Shown: positions 8,915-17,823, numbered from the stretch's first letter. The stretch: DNA of 64,000 nt from Roseinatronobacter sp. S2 (GCF_029581395.1 NZ_CP121113.1:1608001-1672000), one strand, 5' to 3'. The notes: generated by a model not told the origin, from the sequence alone. A program made the numbers and translations.

Positions 8915-8935
8915 CGCCCTGCCTGCGGCAGGGCG
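8915..8935 (+). terminator. Hairpin downstream of lpdA
   Basis: A perfect 9-bp stem, CGCCCTGCC (8915-8923) with GGCAGGGCG (8927-8935), and a 3-base loop, lies 42 bases after the lpdA stop. There is no U-tract, so termination may be Rho-assisted. It belongs to the composite element that ends at 8969. Confidence 0.55.
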
Positions 8936-8947
8936 TTCCTGATTCCA

Positions 8948-8969
8948 GAGTATTTAAAGCAAGATGAAA
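8948..8969 (+). repeat. Interspersed motif GAGTATTT-N3-GCAAGATGAAA, copy 1
   Basis: GAGTATTT (8948-8955), three bases, then GCAAGATGAAA (8959-8969). The same bipartite motif occurs at 62028-62049, and in both places it sits 9-12 bases after a perfect GC-rich hairpin and just before the next gene's ribosome binding site. Confidence 0.75.
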
Positions 8970-8976
8970 GAGAAGG

Positions 8977-10152
8977 ATGCAGCGGTTTGATGTCATCATC
9001 CTTGGGGCTGGTGCCGCAGGAATGTTCTGCGCAATCGAGGCGGGGCGGCGCGGACGGCGGGTCGCGCTGATTGACCATGCCCGCGCCCCGGGCGAGAAGA
9101 TTCGTATTTCGGGGGGCGGGCGCTGCAACTTTACCAATCTTGATATTGCGCCGGAAAAGTTCCTGTCGCAAAACCCGCGCTTTGCCTTGTCGGCTTTGCG
9201 CCGCTACACGCAGCATGATTTTATCGAACGGGTCCGGCAGGCAGGAATCGCATTCCATGAAAAGACGCTGGGCCAGTTGTTCTGTGACGGTTCTTCGCGC
9301 CAGATTGTGTCGATGCTGGTCACTGATTTGCAGCAGGCCGGTGTGCAGCTGTATCTGGGAACTGCCGTAAGCGATGTGTCACATGGGGACGGGTTCACCG
9401 TGACAACCGGCGCAGGCACACTGCATGCGCCGCATCTGGTGGTTGCGACTGGCGGAAAATCGATCCCGAAAATGGGGGCGTCGGGGTTCGGGTATCAACT
9501 GGCGGAACAGTTCGGGCACCGCTTGGTTGAAACGCGCCCTGCATTGGTTCCCCTGACCTTCTCGACGGGGCAAGTTGAAGAAATGAAGCCATTGGCCGGA
9601 GTATCGGTTCACGCGTCGGTGGCATGCGGCAAAACACGCTTCCTGGAGGGTATGTTGTTCACTCATCGTGGCCTGTCCGGTCCGTCAATATTGCAGATTT
9701 CAAGCTATTGGCGCGAAGGGCAGGCGGTTGTTGTCGACCTGGCGCCTGAATCAGACGCCTTGTCGGTGCTGGCGGACGAAAAGCACCGGAACGGACGACA
9801 GGCAGTGCACACGGCGCTAAGTAAGATGTTGCCAGAGAAGCTGGCGCGGCAGGCCGTTCAGCGTGCGCAGGTGCAGGGCAATCTGGCAGACCAGTCGAAA
9901 GCGGCGCTGGCACGGGTGCGGGACGCGGTTCACCAATGGCACGTTGTCCCCGTGGGGACAGAAGGCTACCGGACCGCGGAAGTCACATTGGGCGGCGTGG
10001 ACACCAAGGGGCTGGATGCCAAGACTATGGAATCGCGATCCGTCAGGGGGCTGTTCTTCATAGGCGAGGTTGTGGATGTCACCGGATGGTTGGGCGGGTA
10101 TAATTTTCAGTGGGCGTGGTCATCAGGCTGGGCAGCGGGGCAGGTCGTCTGA
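8977..10152 (+). CDS. BaiN/HI0933-like NAD(P)/FAD-dependent oxidoreductase
   Basis: 391 residues. It has an N-terminal Rossmann motif GAGAAGM, the family hallmark ISGGGRCNFTN near residue 45, and the C-terminal FAD motif GEVVDVTGWLGGYNFQWA. This matches the HI0933/BaiN flavoprotein family, whose physiological substrate is mostly unknown (BaiN acts on bile acids in clostridia, which is not implied here). The start is preceded by GAGAAGG. It converges with the capsule-export gene, with only 39 bases between the stops. Confidence 0.88.
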   Translation: MQRFDVIILGAGAAGMFCAIEAGRRGRRVALIDHARAPGEKIRISGGGRCNFTNLDIAPEKFLSQNPRFALSALRRYTQHDFIERVRQAGIAFHEKTLGQLFCDGSSRQIVSMLVTDLQQAGVQLYLGTAVSDVSHGDGFTVTTGAGTLHAPHLVVATGGKSIPKMGASGFGYQLAEQFGHRLVETRPALVPLTFSTGQVEEMKPLAGVSVHASVACGKTRFLEGMLFTHRGLSGPSILQISSYWREGQAVVVDLAPESDALSVLADEKHRNGRQAVHTALSKMLPEKLARQAVQRAQVQGNLADQSKAALARVRDAVHQWHVVPVGTEGYRTAEVTLGGVDTKGLDAKTMESRSVRGLFFIGEVVDVTGWLGGYNFQWAWSSGWAAGQVV

Positions 10153-10191
10153 AACCCGCGCCGCTGACTTGCTATATCAGGCGAATATGCC

Positions 10192-12015
10192 CTAACCGGA
10201 TACCTGTTCGCGCAGCACCGATGCCGTCATGGACGCCAGCAAATACACACCAAGAAAGATCAGGAACGCCACAATCGAATTTTCCAGCTTGCGTGGGTAT
10301 GTGGCTTCATCCGGTGCGATGGGTTCCACCGACAGGGCCAGATAGCGGACCTGTCGACTGACTTCCATCCGCGCACTTTCGACTTGTTGCATGGCCTGGG
10401 CGCGCATCATTTCGCGGGTCTGGACTTCGGCTTCGGCCATGATCAATTCGCTTTGGATGCGTGCAAGCGACCCGCCTTCGCTTGACCCTTGGGTCATGGA
10501 ATTGCGCAGGGTTTCAATTTCCGCGCGCAGGGCTTCTTCGCGGCGTTCCAGCGGTTGCAGCCGCGCGGCACTTGGTCTTGCATTCGTGCGCATTTCCTGA
10601 ACGCTAAGGCGTGTCTGGGTCAGTTCTGTTTCCAGCGCCACAATGCGTTGCGACAGCAATGAAAGCTCTACCTCGCCAGAGATGATGGATGACCGTTCCT
10701 GCAATTCAATGGCGGCCTGCCGTGCTTCGATCAGTTTTTCCTGCGCTTCTTCCAGACTGTCGCGGGCTTCGCGCATCTGACTGTCGCGCAAGCGCTGGGT
10801 CATCATGTCGACATGTTCTTCGGCATAGCTTATCAGCGCGCGTGCAAAACGCTCGCTATCTTCGGGTGATGCGGCGATCACTTCCATGCGCACAACGCCT
10901 TCGGTCGGGTCATAGCCGATCTGGACGTGGCGTTGATACAGCTTATAGGCAGCCTCGTCGGTGGAATCTTCTGCCAGTCGGCGCAGAATGTCGATATGGG
11001 GTGCGCGGAAATGGTCCTTGAACCCTTCCTCGGCGTCCAGCCGCAGCATCGCACCGCGTGATTGCAGGAAGCTTTGCACAGAGGTTGCTTCACTCTGCCC
11101 CCCGCCCATGCCCATGCCCCCGGCCGATGGCAGCACACCTGACAGCGCGCCCATGCCAGACTGGCTGTCGGCTTGCTGGATGACAAATTCGCTTTGCGCG
11201 GCATACATGGGGGTTGCGATGACATAGAAATACCATGTCACAATGAAAGTTGGCAAAGTGACGAAGGCCAGCAGCCTTGCCCCCAGCAACAGCATCCGTT
11301 TGCGCCGCCGTTTTGCAATGTCGCGCCGCACCTTGCCAAGTTCGCGTTCGCGGTCTGCAGCGATCTTGGCCATGCGCGCCTGTGCGGCGTTCAATGGGTC
11401 ATTTGCCACCGACGGTGCGGTTTCCCCGCGCAGGGCAAGCTCTCTGGATGTTGATTTTTCACCATCATCCAGCAGTTCCAGCATGGTTGCACGCGCGAAA
11501 GGGTCAATCCCGCGCTGGCGCAGGATCAGAACCGCCTCATAGGCGGAAGTTGCGCGAATTCCGTGCTTTTGCGCAACGCGCATGGCCATACGCAATTGAC
11601 GTGCTGTCAGCCCTTCGCTGCGGATTGCATCGATGGTAAGCGCAACACCTGCGGCCCCTTCGACATCTGCCGAATGCTCGGGCGCGGGGGGGGGCGGTGA
11701 TGTGTGTGCTACTTCCGCAGCGTTTTCTTCGTCATGGGTGACGCTGGTTTCTTCCTGATCCGAAGTTGCCGTAGCAGCGGGGGGCTGCGGCACGGTATCA
11801 TCGGGCTTTTCATGCTCGATCATGTCGGGTGCTGCGCTGCGTGGCGCGGCCCTTGGCCGTTTTTGCACGCTTACCGTGGCAATAGGATGCGCGGGGCGCT
11901 GAACCTGCGCAGACGTGCTTTCAGGGGATTGATCTTCGCCTGCCACCGCCGACAGCGTTGCACTTTGCGCTGTTTTACGCAAACGAAACCGTTGGGATTT
12001 AACTGGAGTAGTCAT
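10192..12015 (-). CDS. Capsule polysaccharide export inner-membrane protein, KpsE/RkpR type
   Basis: 607 residues. A long disordered N-terminal extension (~240 residues, Pro/Glu/Ala-rich, with a four-proline run at 107-110) precedes TM1 (about 243-265). A periplasmic domain with long coiled coils follows, then TM2 near 577-600 and a short tail. This two-TM coiled-coil layout is that of polysaccharide co-polymerase/KpsE proteins, which bridge the ABC exporter to the outer-membrane channel. The ATG at 12015 overlaps the end of the kpsT-like gene by 17 bases. Most homologues have a shorter cytoplasmic N-terminus. A nine-base homopolymer (11686-11694) encodes part of the Pro run. Confidence 0.82.
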   Translation of the reverse strand: MTTPVKSQRFRLRKTAQSATLSAVAGEDQSPESTSAQVQRPAHPIATVSVQKRPRAAPRSAAPDMIEHEKPDDTVPQPPAATATSDQEETSVTHDEENAAEVAHTSPPPPAPEHSADVEGAAGVALTIDAIRSEGLTARQLRMAMRVAQKHGIRATSAYEAVLILRQRGIDPFARATMLELLDDGEKSTSRELALRGETAPSVANDPLNAAQARMAKIAADRERELGKVRRDIAKRRRKRMLLLGARLLAFVTLPTFIVTWYFYVIATPMYAAQSEFVIQQADSQSGMGALSGVLPSAGGMGMGGGQSEATSVQSFLQSRGAMLRLDAEEGFKDHFRAPHIDILRRLAEDSTDEAAYKLYQRHVQIGYDPTEGVVRMEVIAASPEDSERFARALISYAEEHVDMMTQRLRDSQMREARDSLEEAQEKLIEARQAAIELQERSSIISGEVELSLLSQRIVALETELTQTRLSVQEMRTNARPSAARLQPLERREEALRAEIETLRNSMTQGSSEGGSLARIQSELIMAEAEVQTREMMRAQAMQQVESARMEVSRQVRYLALSVEPIAPDEATYPRKLENSIVAFLIFLGVYLLASMTASVLREQVSG

Positions 12016-12652
12016 ACAGTTCTTTCGCTTGTTCAAGCGTGTCGAAAAAATACATCTTGCCGTCGCGTAGCACAGCGGCAGCACTGCAGAATTGTTGTAA
12101 GGTTTCTACCTGATGCGACACAATTACAAGGCCGGATTGCTCGAACCGTTCCTGCATTACCGTTCCTGCGCGTTTGTTGAATGCGGTATCCGTCGTGGAT
12201 GGCATGCCTTCATCAACAAGATACAGATCAAAGTTCATGGCCAGCATCAGTGCAAGGGCCAGACGTGCGCGCATTCCGGCGCTGTATGTGCCGATGGGCA
12301 TGTCGAAATATTCACCGATGTCACACATCCAGCGGCAGAACGCTTCGACATAGTCGGGGTCCAGACTGTATAGCGTGGCGATATAGCGGATGTTTTCGGT
12401 GGCGGTGTGTTTGGTGATCAACCCGCCCATGAACCCCAGGGGAAAGGAAACACTGCAATTGCGGTGAATCTTTCCGCTGTCAGGCTTTTCCAATCCTGCC
12501 ATCATGTTGATAACGGTTGTCTTGCCGGTGCCGTTCTGGGCCAGAATCCCCAGCCGCATGCCCGGATCAATCGTGAAACTGGCATTCGCCAGAATGACCT
12601 TATGCTGTTTGCCAGTCCAGTAGGACTTGCTGACATTTTCGAAACTTAACAT
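11999..12652 (-). CDS. Capsule polysaccharide ABC transporter ATPase, KpsT type
   Basis: 217 residues. It has a Walker A-like QNGTGKTT, the signature YSAGMRARLALA and the Walker B segment DLYLVDEGM. The signature is the KpsT/Wzt-like form rather than LSGGQ, so it should energise capsule or surface polysaccharide export. An in-frame GTG lies at 12664, but the ATG at 12652 has AGGTG nine bases upstream. It is co-transcribed with the KpsE-like gene. The permease partner (KpsM) and glycosyltransferases are not in the window. Confidence 0.85.
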   Translation of the reverse strand: MLSFENVSKSYWTGKQHKVILANASFTIDPGMRLGILAQNGTGKTTVINMMAGLEKPDSGKIHRNCSVSFPLGFMGGLITKHTATENIRYIATLYSLDPDYVEAFCRWMCDIGEYFDMPIGTYSAGMRARLALALMLAMNFDLYLVDEGMPSTTDTAFNKRAGTVMQERFEQSGLVIVSHQVETLQQFCSAAAVLRDGKMYFFDTLEQAKELYDYSS

Positions 12653-12778
12653 GCCTTTATTCACCTGGAACTGTGGGCTAACGTTTACATACGCGGTCGG
12701 CAGTTGCTGCTTTCACTATAGCCAATCTAGTGCAGTAATGCGGCGAAAATATGAGTGGGGCAATTAAAACAGGCAAAA

Positions 12779-12797
12779 GGCGCACAAAAGGTGCGCC
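12779..12797 (-). terminator. Rho-independent terminator of the DUF882 gene
   Basis: GGCGCAC (12779-12785) pairs with GTGCGCC (12791-12797) around a 5-base loop. On the minus strand the hairpin is followed by a TTTT tract and further T-rich sequence, 64 bases after the DUF882 stop. Confidence 0.75.
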
Positions 12798-12860
12798 GTC
12801 ATGCTTGGTGCGGATACGGCACCGGTTCTTCAGTATGTTCGTTGGCGTGCCGTGGGTGCG

Positions 12861-13430
12861 TCAGCTTCCCCAGTTGCGGTTTGCACCGCAATCGAAATGC
12901 ACGAAATCCGATCTGGAATAACGGCCAACCCCACCCGCATTGCAGGCTTCCGCAGCGCGGGCAATCTGGGCCACGGAACGCGATTGCAGGCGCACGTCAG
13001 CGGCCTTGCCGGTTAGATGAAGCGAGTTTTGCGCCACATTCCTTGAACGCGCACGCAGCATCGCGTTCGTTTGCGGCGAACGATACCCCGACAAAAGCAT
13101 ATAGGGTTCATTCACGCGCAGCATGTTATGGGCGGCTGCCAGAAAATCAATCGTGCGTGTATCGATTCCATGGACCGCATTGTTGCGCCAGTCGCGGAAG
13201 AAGTGATTGATTTCGGCCAAGGATTCAGGAATGTAAGACCCATCAATCCAGTAAATCAGATTGATTTTTTCACCCGTCCGTCCCGAATAGAAATGCAGTC
13301 TGCGAATGTCGCCCGATCCGCGTGCATAGGCCGTGACGCCGGGGAAAAATGGCGCAGCAGAAATTGCGGTCGCTGCAAACGCACCAAGAATAGATCTGCG
13401 GGTAATCCGGTTGGAATCGTGTTCACTCAT
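12861..13430 (-). CDS. DUF882 (YcbK-like, M15 fold) secreted protein with Tat signal
   Basis: 189 residues. The N-terminus has a twin-arginine motif (TRRSILG), a hydrophobic stretch and a likely cleavage near AYA-RG. The mature part fits DUF882/peptidase M15_3: an internal SGYRSPQTNAMLR, the HLTGKAADVR segment with the metal-binding His/Asp, and FVHFDCG near the end. It probably binds zinc and acts on, or binds, peptidoglycan in the periplasm. The frame is open to 13607, but AAGGGAC precedes the ATG at 13430. It is divergent from an L,D-transpeptidase gene. Confidence 0.87.
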   Translation of the reverse strand: MSEHDSNRITRRSILGAFAATAISAAPFFPGVTAYARGSGDIRRLHFYSGRTGEKINLIYWIDGSYIPESLAEINHFFRDWRNNAVHGIDTRTIDFLAAAHNMLRVNEPYMLLSGYRSPQTNAMLRARSRNVAQNSLHLTGKAADVRLQSRSVAQIARAAEACNAGGVGRYSRSDFVHFDCGANRNWGS

Positions 13431-13861
13431 CTGAACGGCTGTCCCTTTTCCTGTCCTGACGGTCATTCTTGTTATGAAGCGATGGTCCCCATGCGAACGA
13501 GAGTGTCCGTTTATGGACATTTTCCCTTGCGTCGCATGCATCACTATTGTCAGCTTTGTGACATATTTGATGATGTAACCCAAGCAAAGATAGGCGGGCG
13601 GTTCCATCGCGCCGCGAAACTAAGCGGAAATTCGCCAAAAGAGGGGGCGTATCCGGCGCGGCATGGGCATGGCGGCGCGCCATTGTGATTGCGGGTTTGT
13701 GTCGTGTCATGCCGGCAGTGTGAAGGATTTTGCTAAAAGAAACCTTAAGGCAACACTCTGTCGGGGGTAATGCGGTCCTCGCAGGCTTGTGAATGGACCT
13801 GATCGGCGATATTTTGCCACCCTTGTGATCACTGAATTATGATTCCCGCAGGAGGTGTGCA

Positions 13862-15463
13862 TTGTTATCCGTAAATGTCGTATCAAGGTTCAGCTCTTGC
13901 ATAGGTGCAGTCTGTTTGGTTTGTGTGCTGGGGGTCGGCGGGGCACTTCCGGCACATGCACAGCAGTTTCCGGTTTTCCGTCAGGCGCTTGCAGAAGGGG
14001 CGTCTTTCGACAGCGGGGTTTCGGCCTTTTACCGCGAGCGTGATTTTGCACCCGTCTGGACAGGGGCAGAGCATGCGGACCGGCGTGCCGCGTTGATCAA
14101 TGCATTGACACGCGCGGGGGATCACGGTTTGCCAGCCGCGAAATATGATCTTCCCGGCCTTGTCGCTGCGTTTGAAGCGGTTGAAAGCGAACGTGACCGC
14201 GCGCTTCTGGAAGCCAGGATCACAAAGGTATTTCTTAGTTTTGCAACAGACCTGACCAGCGGTGTGATTGATCCCGGCAGGATCGACAGGAATTTTGTGC
14301 GTGAATTGCCGCGCCCTGATGCGGCAGAGTTGCTGCGCGCGTTTGTGACTGCGCAACCGGCGGCCTTTATGCGCAATCTTGCACCGGATGCGCCGGAATA
14401 TGCGCGCCTGTTTCGCGCCAAGCAGTCCTTGGAAAAGGTGATTGCAAATGGTGGCTGGGGGCCGCGCGTGCCCGATGTTCGCTTTACGCCGGGAACGTCC
14501 AGTGAGGCGGTCATTACTTTGCGCAACAGGCTTATTGCCATGGGGTATCTGGACCGTTCAGCAGCGGCCAGCTACGATTCGGCGTTGCAGACAGCGGTTC
14601 TGAATTTTCAGGTGAACCATGGAATTGAAGCTGATGGAGTCGTCGGACCGGCAACAATTCGGGCACTGAACATCAGCCCCGAGGAGCGCTTGAAATCGGT
14701 TGTCGTCGCCATGGAGCGCGAGCGTTGGCTGAACATTCCGCGCGGTGACCGCCATATCTGGGTTAACCTTACGGATTTCAGCGCCAAAATTGTTGATTTT
14801 GATCAGGTGACATTCGAGACGCGCGCCGTTGTGGGGGCGCAGGCAGGTGACCGGCAAACGCCGGAGTTTTCGCACCGGATGACCTATCTTGAAATCAATC
14901 CTGACTGGACGCTGCCGCGCTCTATCATCGCGCGGTCGTATTGGGGGGCATTGGCATCGGGCGGGGCGCGGCATCTGCAAATCGTTGATGCGCGCGGTCG
15001 GGTTGTCCCGAGAGAGGCGATCAATTTCGGGCGCTACACGCCTGCGAATTTCCCCTTCAACGTGCGCCAGCCGCCCGGCCCGACAAATGCGCTTGGCGAA
15101 GTGAAGTTCATGTTCCCCAACCCCTATGCAATTTACCTGCATGACACGCCGGAACGCCATCTGTTCAATACCACGGTGCGCACCCATTCATCGGGATGTG
15201 TGCGGCTGAATGACCCGCGTGATTTTGCCTATGAACTGCTGTCGCGCCAGACAGATGATCCGCGCAATCTGTATCATTCAGTTCTGAACACGGGGCAACA
15301 GACCCGCGTTTATCTGGATGATCCTGTGCAAATTCATCTGGTCTACCGCACCGCATTCACCAATGTGCGCGGCGCGCTGAACTTCCGCGATGACATTTAT
15401 GGCCGTGACGCGCGCATTTATGACGCGCTGGTGCGCGCCGGTGCTGTGCAAGGGGCTGTCTGA
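13862..15463 (+). CDS. L,D-transpeptidase (YcbB/LdtD type)
   Basis: 533 residues. It has a signal peptide (about 1-27, ending AHA), a mixed N-terminal domain, a peptidoglycan-binding motif (~205-265, GIEADGVVGPATIRAL) and a YkuD catalytic domain. The catalytic motif THSSGCVRLNDP includes Cys446. It forms 3-3 cross-links in peptidoglycan. The start is an unusual TTG at 13862, supported by a near-ideal AGGAGG six bases upstream and by the signal peptide beginning directly afterwards. It is divergent from the DUF882 gene across 431 bases of mainly non-coding DNA. Confidence 0.92.
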   Translation: MLSVNVVSRFSSCIGAVCLVCVLGVGGALPAHAQQFPVFRQALAEGASFDSGVSAFYRERDFAPVWTGAEHADRRAALINALTRAGDHGLPAAKYDLPGLVAAFEAVESERDRALLEARITKVFLSFATDLTSGVIDPGRIDRNFVRELPRPDAAELLRAFVTAQPAAFMRNLAPDAPEYARLFRAKQSLEKVIANGGWGPRVPDVRFTPGTSSEAVITLRNRLIAMGYLDRSAAASYDSALQTAVLNFQVNHGIEADGVVGPATIRALNISPEERLKSVVVAMERERWLNIPRGDRHIWVNLTDFSAKIVDFDQVTFETRAVVGAQAGDRQTPEFSHRMTYLEINPDWTLPRSIIARSYWGALASGGARHLQIVDARGRVVPREAINFGRYTPANFPFNVRQPPGPTNALGEVKFMFPNPYAIYLHDTPERHLFNTTVRTHSSGCVRLNDPRDFAYELLSRQTDDPRNLYHSVLNTGQQTRVYLDDPVQIHLVYRTAFTNVRGALNFRDDIYGRDARIYDALVRAGAVQGAV

Positions 15464-15574
15464 CGCGCTGCATTCCGCAGTCGGCCAGTATGATTTCCCA
15501 CCGCAGGGATGCGGTCGGGAAACATATTCAGCCCACACGGTTTTGAGTTGCCCTCTGTTGCGAAGCTGTTACAT

Positions 15575-15611
15575 TCTGCCACGATATGGAACATATCTGC
15601 CACGATATGGA
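15575..15611. repeat. Two 16-bp direct repeats 21 bp apart upstream of the ACP gene
   Basis: TCTGCCACGATATGGA occurs at 15575-15590 and again at 15596-15611, with a period of 21 bp (two helical turns). Each unit contains the weak dyad CCA-N5-TGG. The second copy ends 9 bases before the ACP start and supplies the GGAG ribosome site. The geometry suggests two same-face binding sites for a regulator. Confidence 0.7.
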
Positions 15612-15620
15612 GTGTTCCCG

Positions 15621-15908
15621 ATGGGACTCGAATACATGCAGAATACCAGTGATGCGGCAAGGCGGGTGATTGATATCATCGCCGAACAGGCGATGGTCGA
15701 CACGTCCGAGGTTCGCATGGAAATGTCCTTGTCAGACCTTGGGCTGGATAGCCTTGGATTGGTCGAATGTATTTTTGGCATTGAAGAGGCGTTTGATGTG
15801 TCGGTTCCCTTCAATGCCAATGCGCCGGATCAGGCGGGGTTTGATATTTCATCCGTCGGTGCGATCATTTCAGAGGTCGAAAAGCTGATCGCCAGACAAG
15901 CCGCATGA
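15621..15908 (+). CDS. Acyl carrier protein (dedicated, non-AcpP)
   Basis: 95 residues with the phosphopantetheine site LGLDSLGL (Ser44) and the following acidic helix. It differs from housekeeping AcpP by a longer, less acidic sequence and a C-terminal ...KLIARQAA. The ATG at 15621 is preceded by GGAG at eight bases; an internal ATG at 15636 is the alternative. It overlaps the downstream ketosynthase by four bases (ATGA), so the two are a dedicated pair, like NodF-NodE in arrangement. The product of the pathway is not predictable. Confidence 0.88.
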   Translation: MGLEYMQNTSDAARRVIDIIAEQAMVDTSEVRMEMSLSDLGLDSLGLVECIFGIEEAFDVSVPFNANAPDQAGFDISSVGAIISEVEKLIARQAA

Positions 15909-17116
15909 GGCGGGTTGTCATAACCGGCGCTGGCACGCTTAATGCTTTGGGACATGATGTGGCCAGCACTTTTGCGGCCTTGCGGGCAGGGCAGTGCGGT
16001 ATCGGCCCGCTGACCTGCCGCGATGTGGACCGCCTGAGCGTGCGCGTGGGCGCAGAAATTCACGGCTTTGATCCCGAACAGCATTTTGCGCGCAACATCT
16101 TGCCATTGCTGGACCGGTTTGCGCAGATCGCCCTTGTGGCGGCACGCCAAGCCGTCGCGCAATCCGGCCTGCAAGTAGATGATGCGTTGGGGCTTCGTGC
16201 CGGGGTCATCATGGGCACGGCTGGGGGCGGGAACCTGACGGTTGATGACAATTACCGCGCGGTCTATGCCGATGGAAAGAACCGCGTTCACCCCTTTGTT
16301 GTGCCGCGCCTGATGCATAACGCTGCAACCTCGCATATCTCGATGGAATTTGGTCTGAAGGGACCGGCTTTCACCGTGTCGACAGCCTGTGCGTCGGCGA
16401 ATCACGCAATGGGGCAGGCGTTCCAGATGGTGCGCACCGGTGTGGCGGATGTCATATTGACGGGCGGATCAGACGCGATGCTTGGCTTTGGCGGGATCAA
16501 GGCATGGGAAGGGCTGCGTGTCATGGCGCGGGACACATGTCGACCCTTTTCGCGCGACCGCTCTGGCATGGTCCAGGGCGAGGGTGGTGCCGTTTTCGTA
16601 TTTGAAGATCTGGAACATGCGCGCGCCCGTGGCGCACATATTCTGGCAGAAGTTGCGGGCTTCGGGCTAAGTGCGGATGCCGGTGATATTGTCATGCCGG
16701 ATGTGGATGGCCCCGTGCGGGCCATGCGCGCCGCCCTGTCCGACGCGGGTGTGGCGCCCGAAGATGTCGGGTATGTCAATGCCCATGGCACGGGCACTGC
16801 GGCGAATGACAGGGTGGAATCGCAAGCCCTGCGCATCGTGATGGGCAGTCATCTGGACAGGCTACCTGTGTCATCCACCAAATCCATGCATGGCCATATT
16901 ATTGGTGGCACCAGCGCTGTGGAATTGCTGGCCTGCCTGATGGCGTTGAATGACGATGTGATTGCGCCAACCATCAATCACACCGAATTCGACGCCGACT
17001 GCGTGCCCGACCCGGTTGCCAACAAGGCCCGTCATGCCAGCGTTGACGTTGTCGTCAGCAATGCGTTTGCATTTGGCGGGCTGAATGCGGTGCTGGTTTT
17101 GCGCAAATTTGCCTGA
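15905..17116 (+). CDS. Beta-ketoacyl-ACP synthase (KAS II/FabF-like, NodE-like pairing)
   Basis: 403 residues of thiolase fold. The catalytic triad is complete: Cys162 in TACASANHAMG, His294 in NAHGTGT and His331 in MHGHIIGG. It condenses malonyl-ACP with an acyl chain. The start overlaps the dedicated ACP gene, and no reductase or dehydratase follows. It may borrow core FAS enzymes to make a modified fatty acid, as NodE does (inference). A MarR-type regulator gene lies convergently 5 bases downstream. Confidence 0.92.
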   Translation: MRRVVITGAGTLNALGHDVASTFAALRAGQCGIGPLTCRDVDRLSVRVGAEIHGFDPEQHFARNILPLLDRFAQIALVAARQAVAQSGLQVDDALGLRAGVIMGTAGGGNLTVDDNYRAVYADGKNRVHPFVVPRLMHNAATSHISMEFGLKGPAFTVSTACASANHAMGQAFQMVRTGVADVILTGGSDAMLGFGGIKAWEGLRVMARDTCRPFSRDRSGMVQGEGGAVFVFEDLEHARARGAHILAEVAGFGLSADAGDIVMPDVDGPVRAMRAALSDAGVAPEDVGYVNAHGTGTAANDRVESQALRIVMGSHLDRLPVSSTKSMHGHIIGGTSAVELLACLMALNDDVIAPTINHTEFDADCVPDPVANKARHASVDVVVSNAFAFGGLNAVLVLRKFA

Positions 17117-17121
17117 TGGGG

Positions 17122-17622
17122 TCACTGGCGACCGGGCATCACCTTGCGTGTGTCTTGCTGTTGCGACTGGTCGACCAGCCCTTGCGCCGTATCGCGCAGT
17201 TCATTCAGCAGATCCAGCAGCATGTCCAGCCGCTCAGGGCCAAAAGCCGCAGCTAGGCGCATGTAATCCGGTTCTGATTCCTGCAAGACCTGTTCAAACA
17301 GGGCGCGGCCCGTGTCGGTAATCGCGACCATATGCCTGCGGGCGTCGGCGCATTCCACCTGTCGGATCAAACCGCGCAGGGTCATGGCACGGAAAATCCG
17401 TGTCAGCGATGGCGGCAGGATGACACATCGTTCAGACAGCGTGCGTGCATCAAGGGCGTCGGCTTCGGCAAGGGCGCGCAAAACGCGCCATTGCGGCATC
17501 GTCAAATCATGCAGATCGATAAAGGGTTTGAACAGCCGCGTCGTCGCCTCTCGTGTGCGCAAAAGGGCTATTGGCAAGGATTTCTCAAATTTTCGCAAGT
17601 CGCGTTCAGGTGTCTGGTGCAT
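17122..17622 (-). CDS. MarR-family regulator, HpaR type
   Basis: 166 residues of winged helix. The motifs LPIALLRTREATTRLFKPF, TMPQWRVLRALAE and ILPPSLTRIFRAM match the HpaR (homoprotocatechuate degradation repressor) subgroup of MarR proteins. The ATG at 17622 is chosen because similarity begins there; the open frame upstream is spurious. No hpa or other aromatic degradation genes are nearby. It sits tail-to-tail with the ACP-KAS pair and divergent from gapR, so its target is open. Confidence 0.82.
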   Translation of the reverse strand: MHQTPERDLRKFEKSLPIALLRTREATTRLFKPFIDLHDLTMPQWRVLRALAEADALDARTLSERCVILPPSLTRIFRAMTLRGLIRQVECADARRHMVAITDTGRALFEQVLQESEPDYMRLAAAFGPERLDMLLDLLNELRDTAQGLVDQSQQQDTRKVMPGRQ

Positions 17623-17823
17623 TACTCCGCCTGTCTGTATTTTTATCACTTTATCAAAGTCGTGTGGTATTTCAAAATGAAAATTATTTTGCAGATGCGG
17701 CAAATCGCACAATCTGGCGAATTGACGCGTTTCCCCGCAGTGCTTTGGCGTCGGGGGTTGCGCCCGCAGCAGGGATTGGGCATCACAGCGCAACTGTGAA
17801 CCAGCCCAAAACAGGGACCGCCA

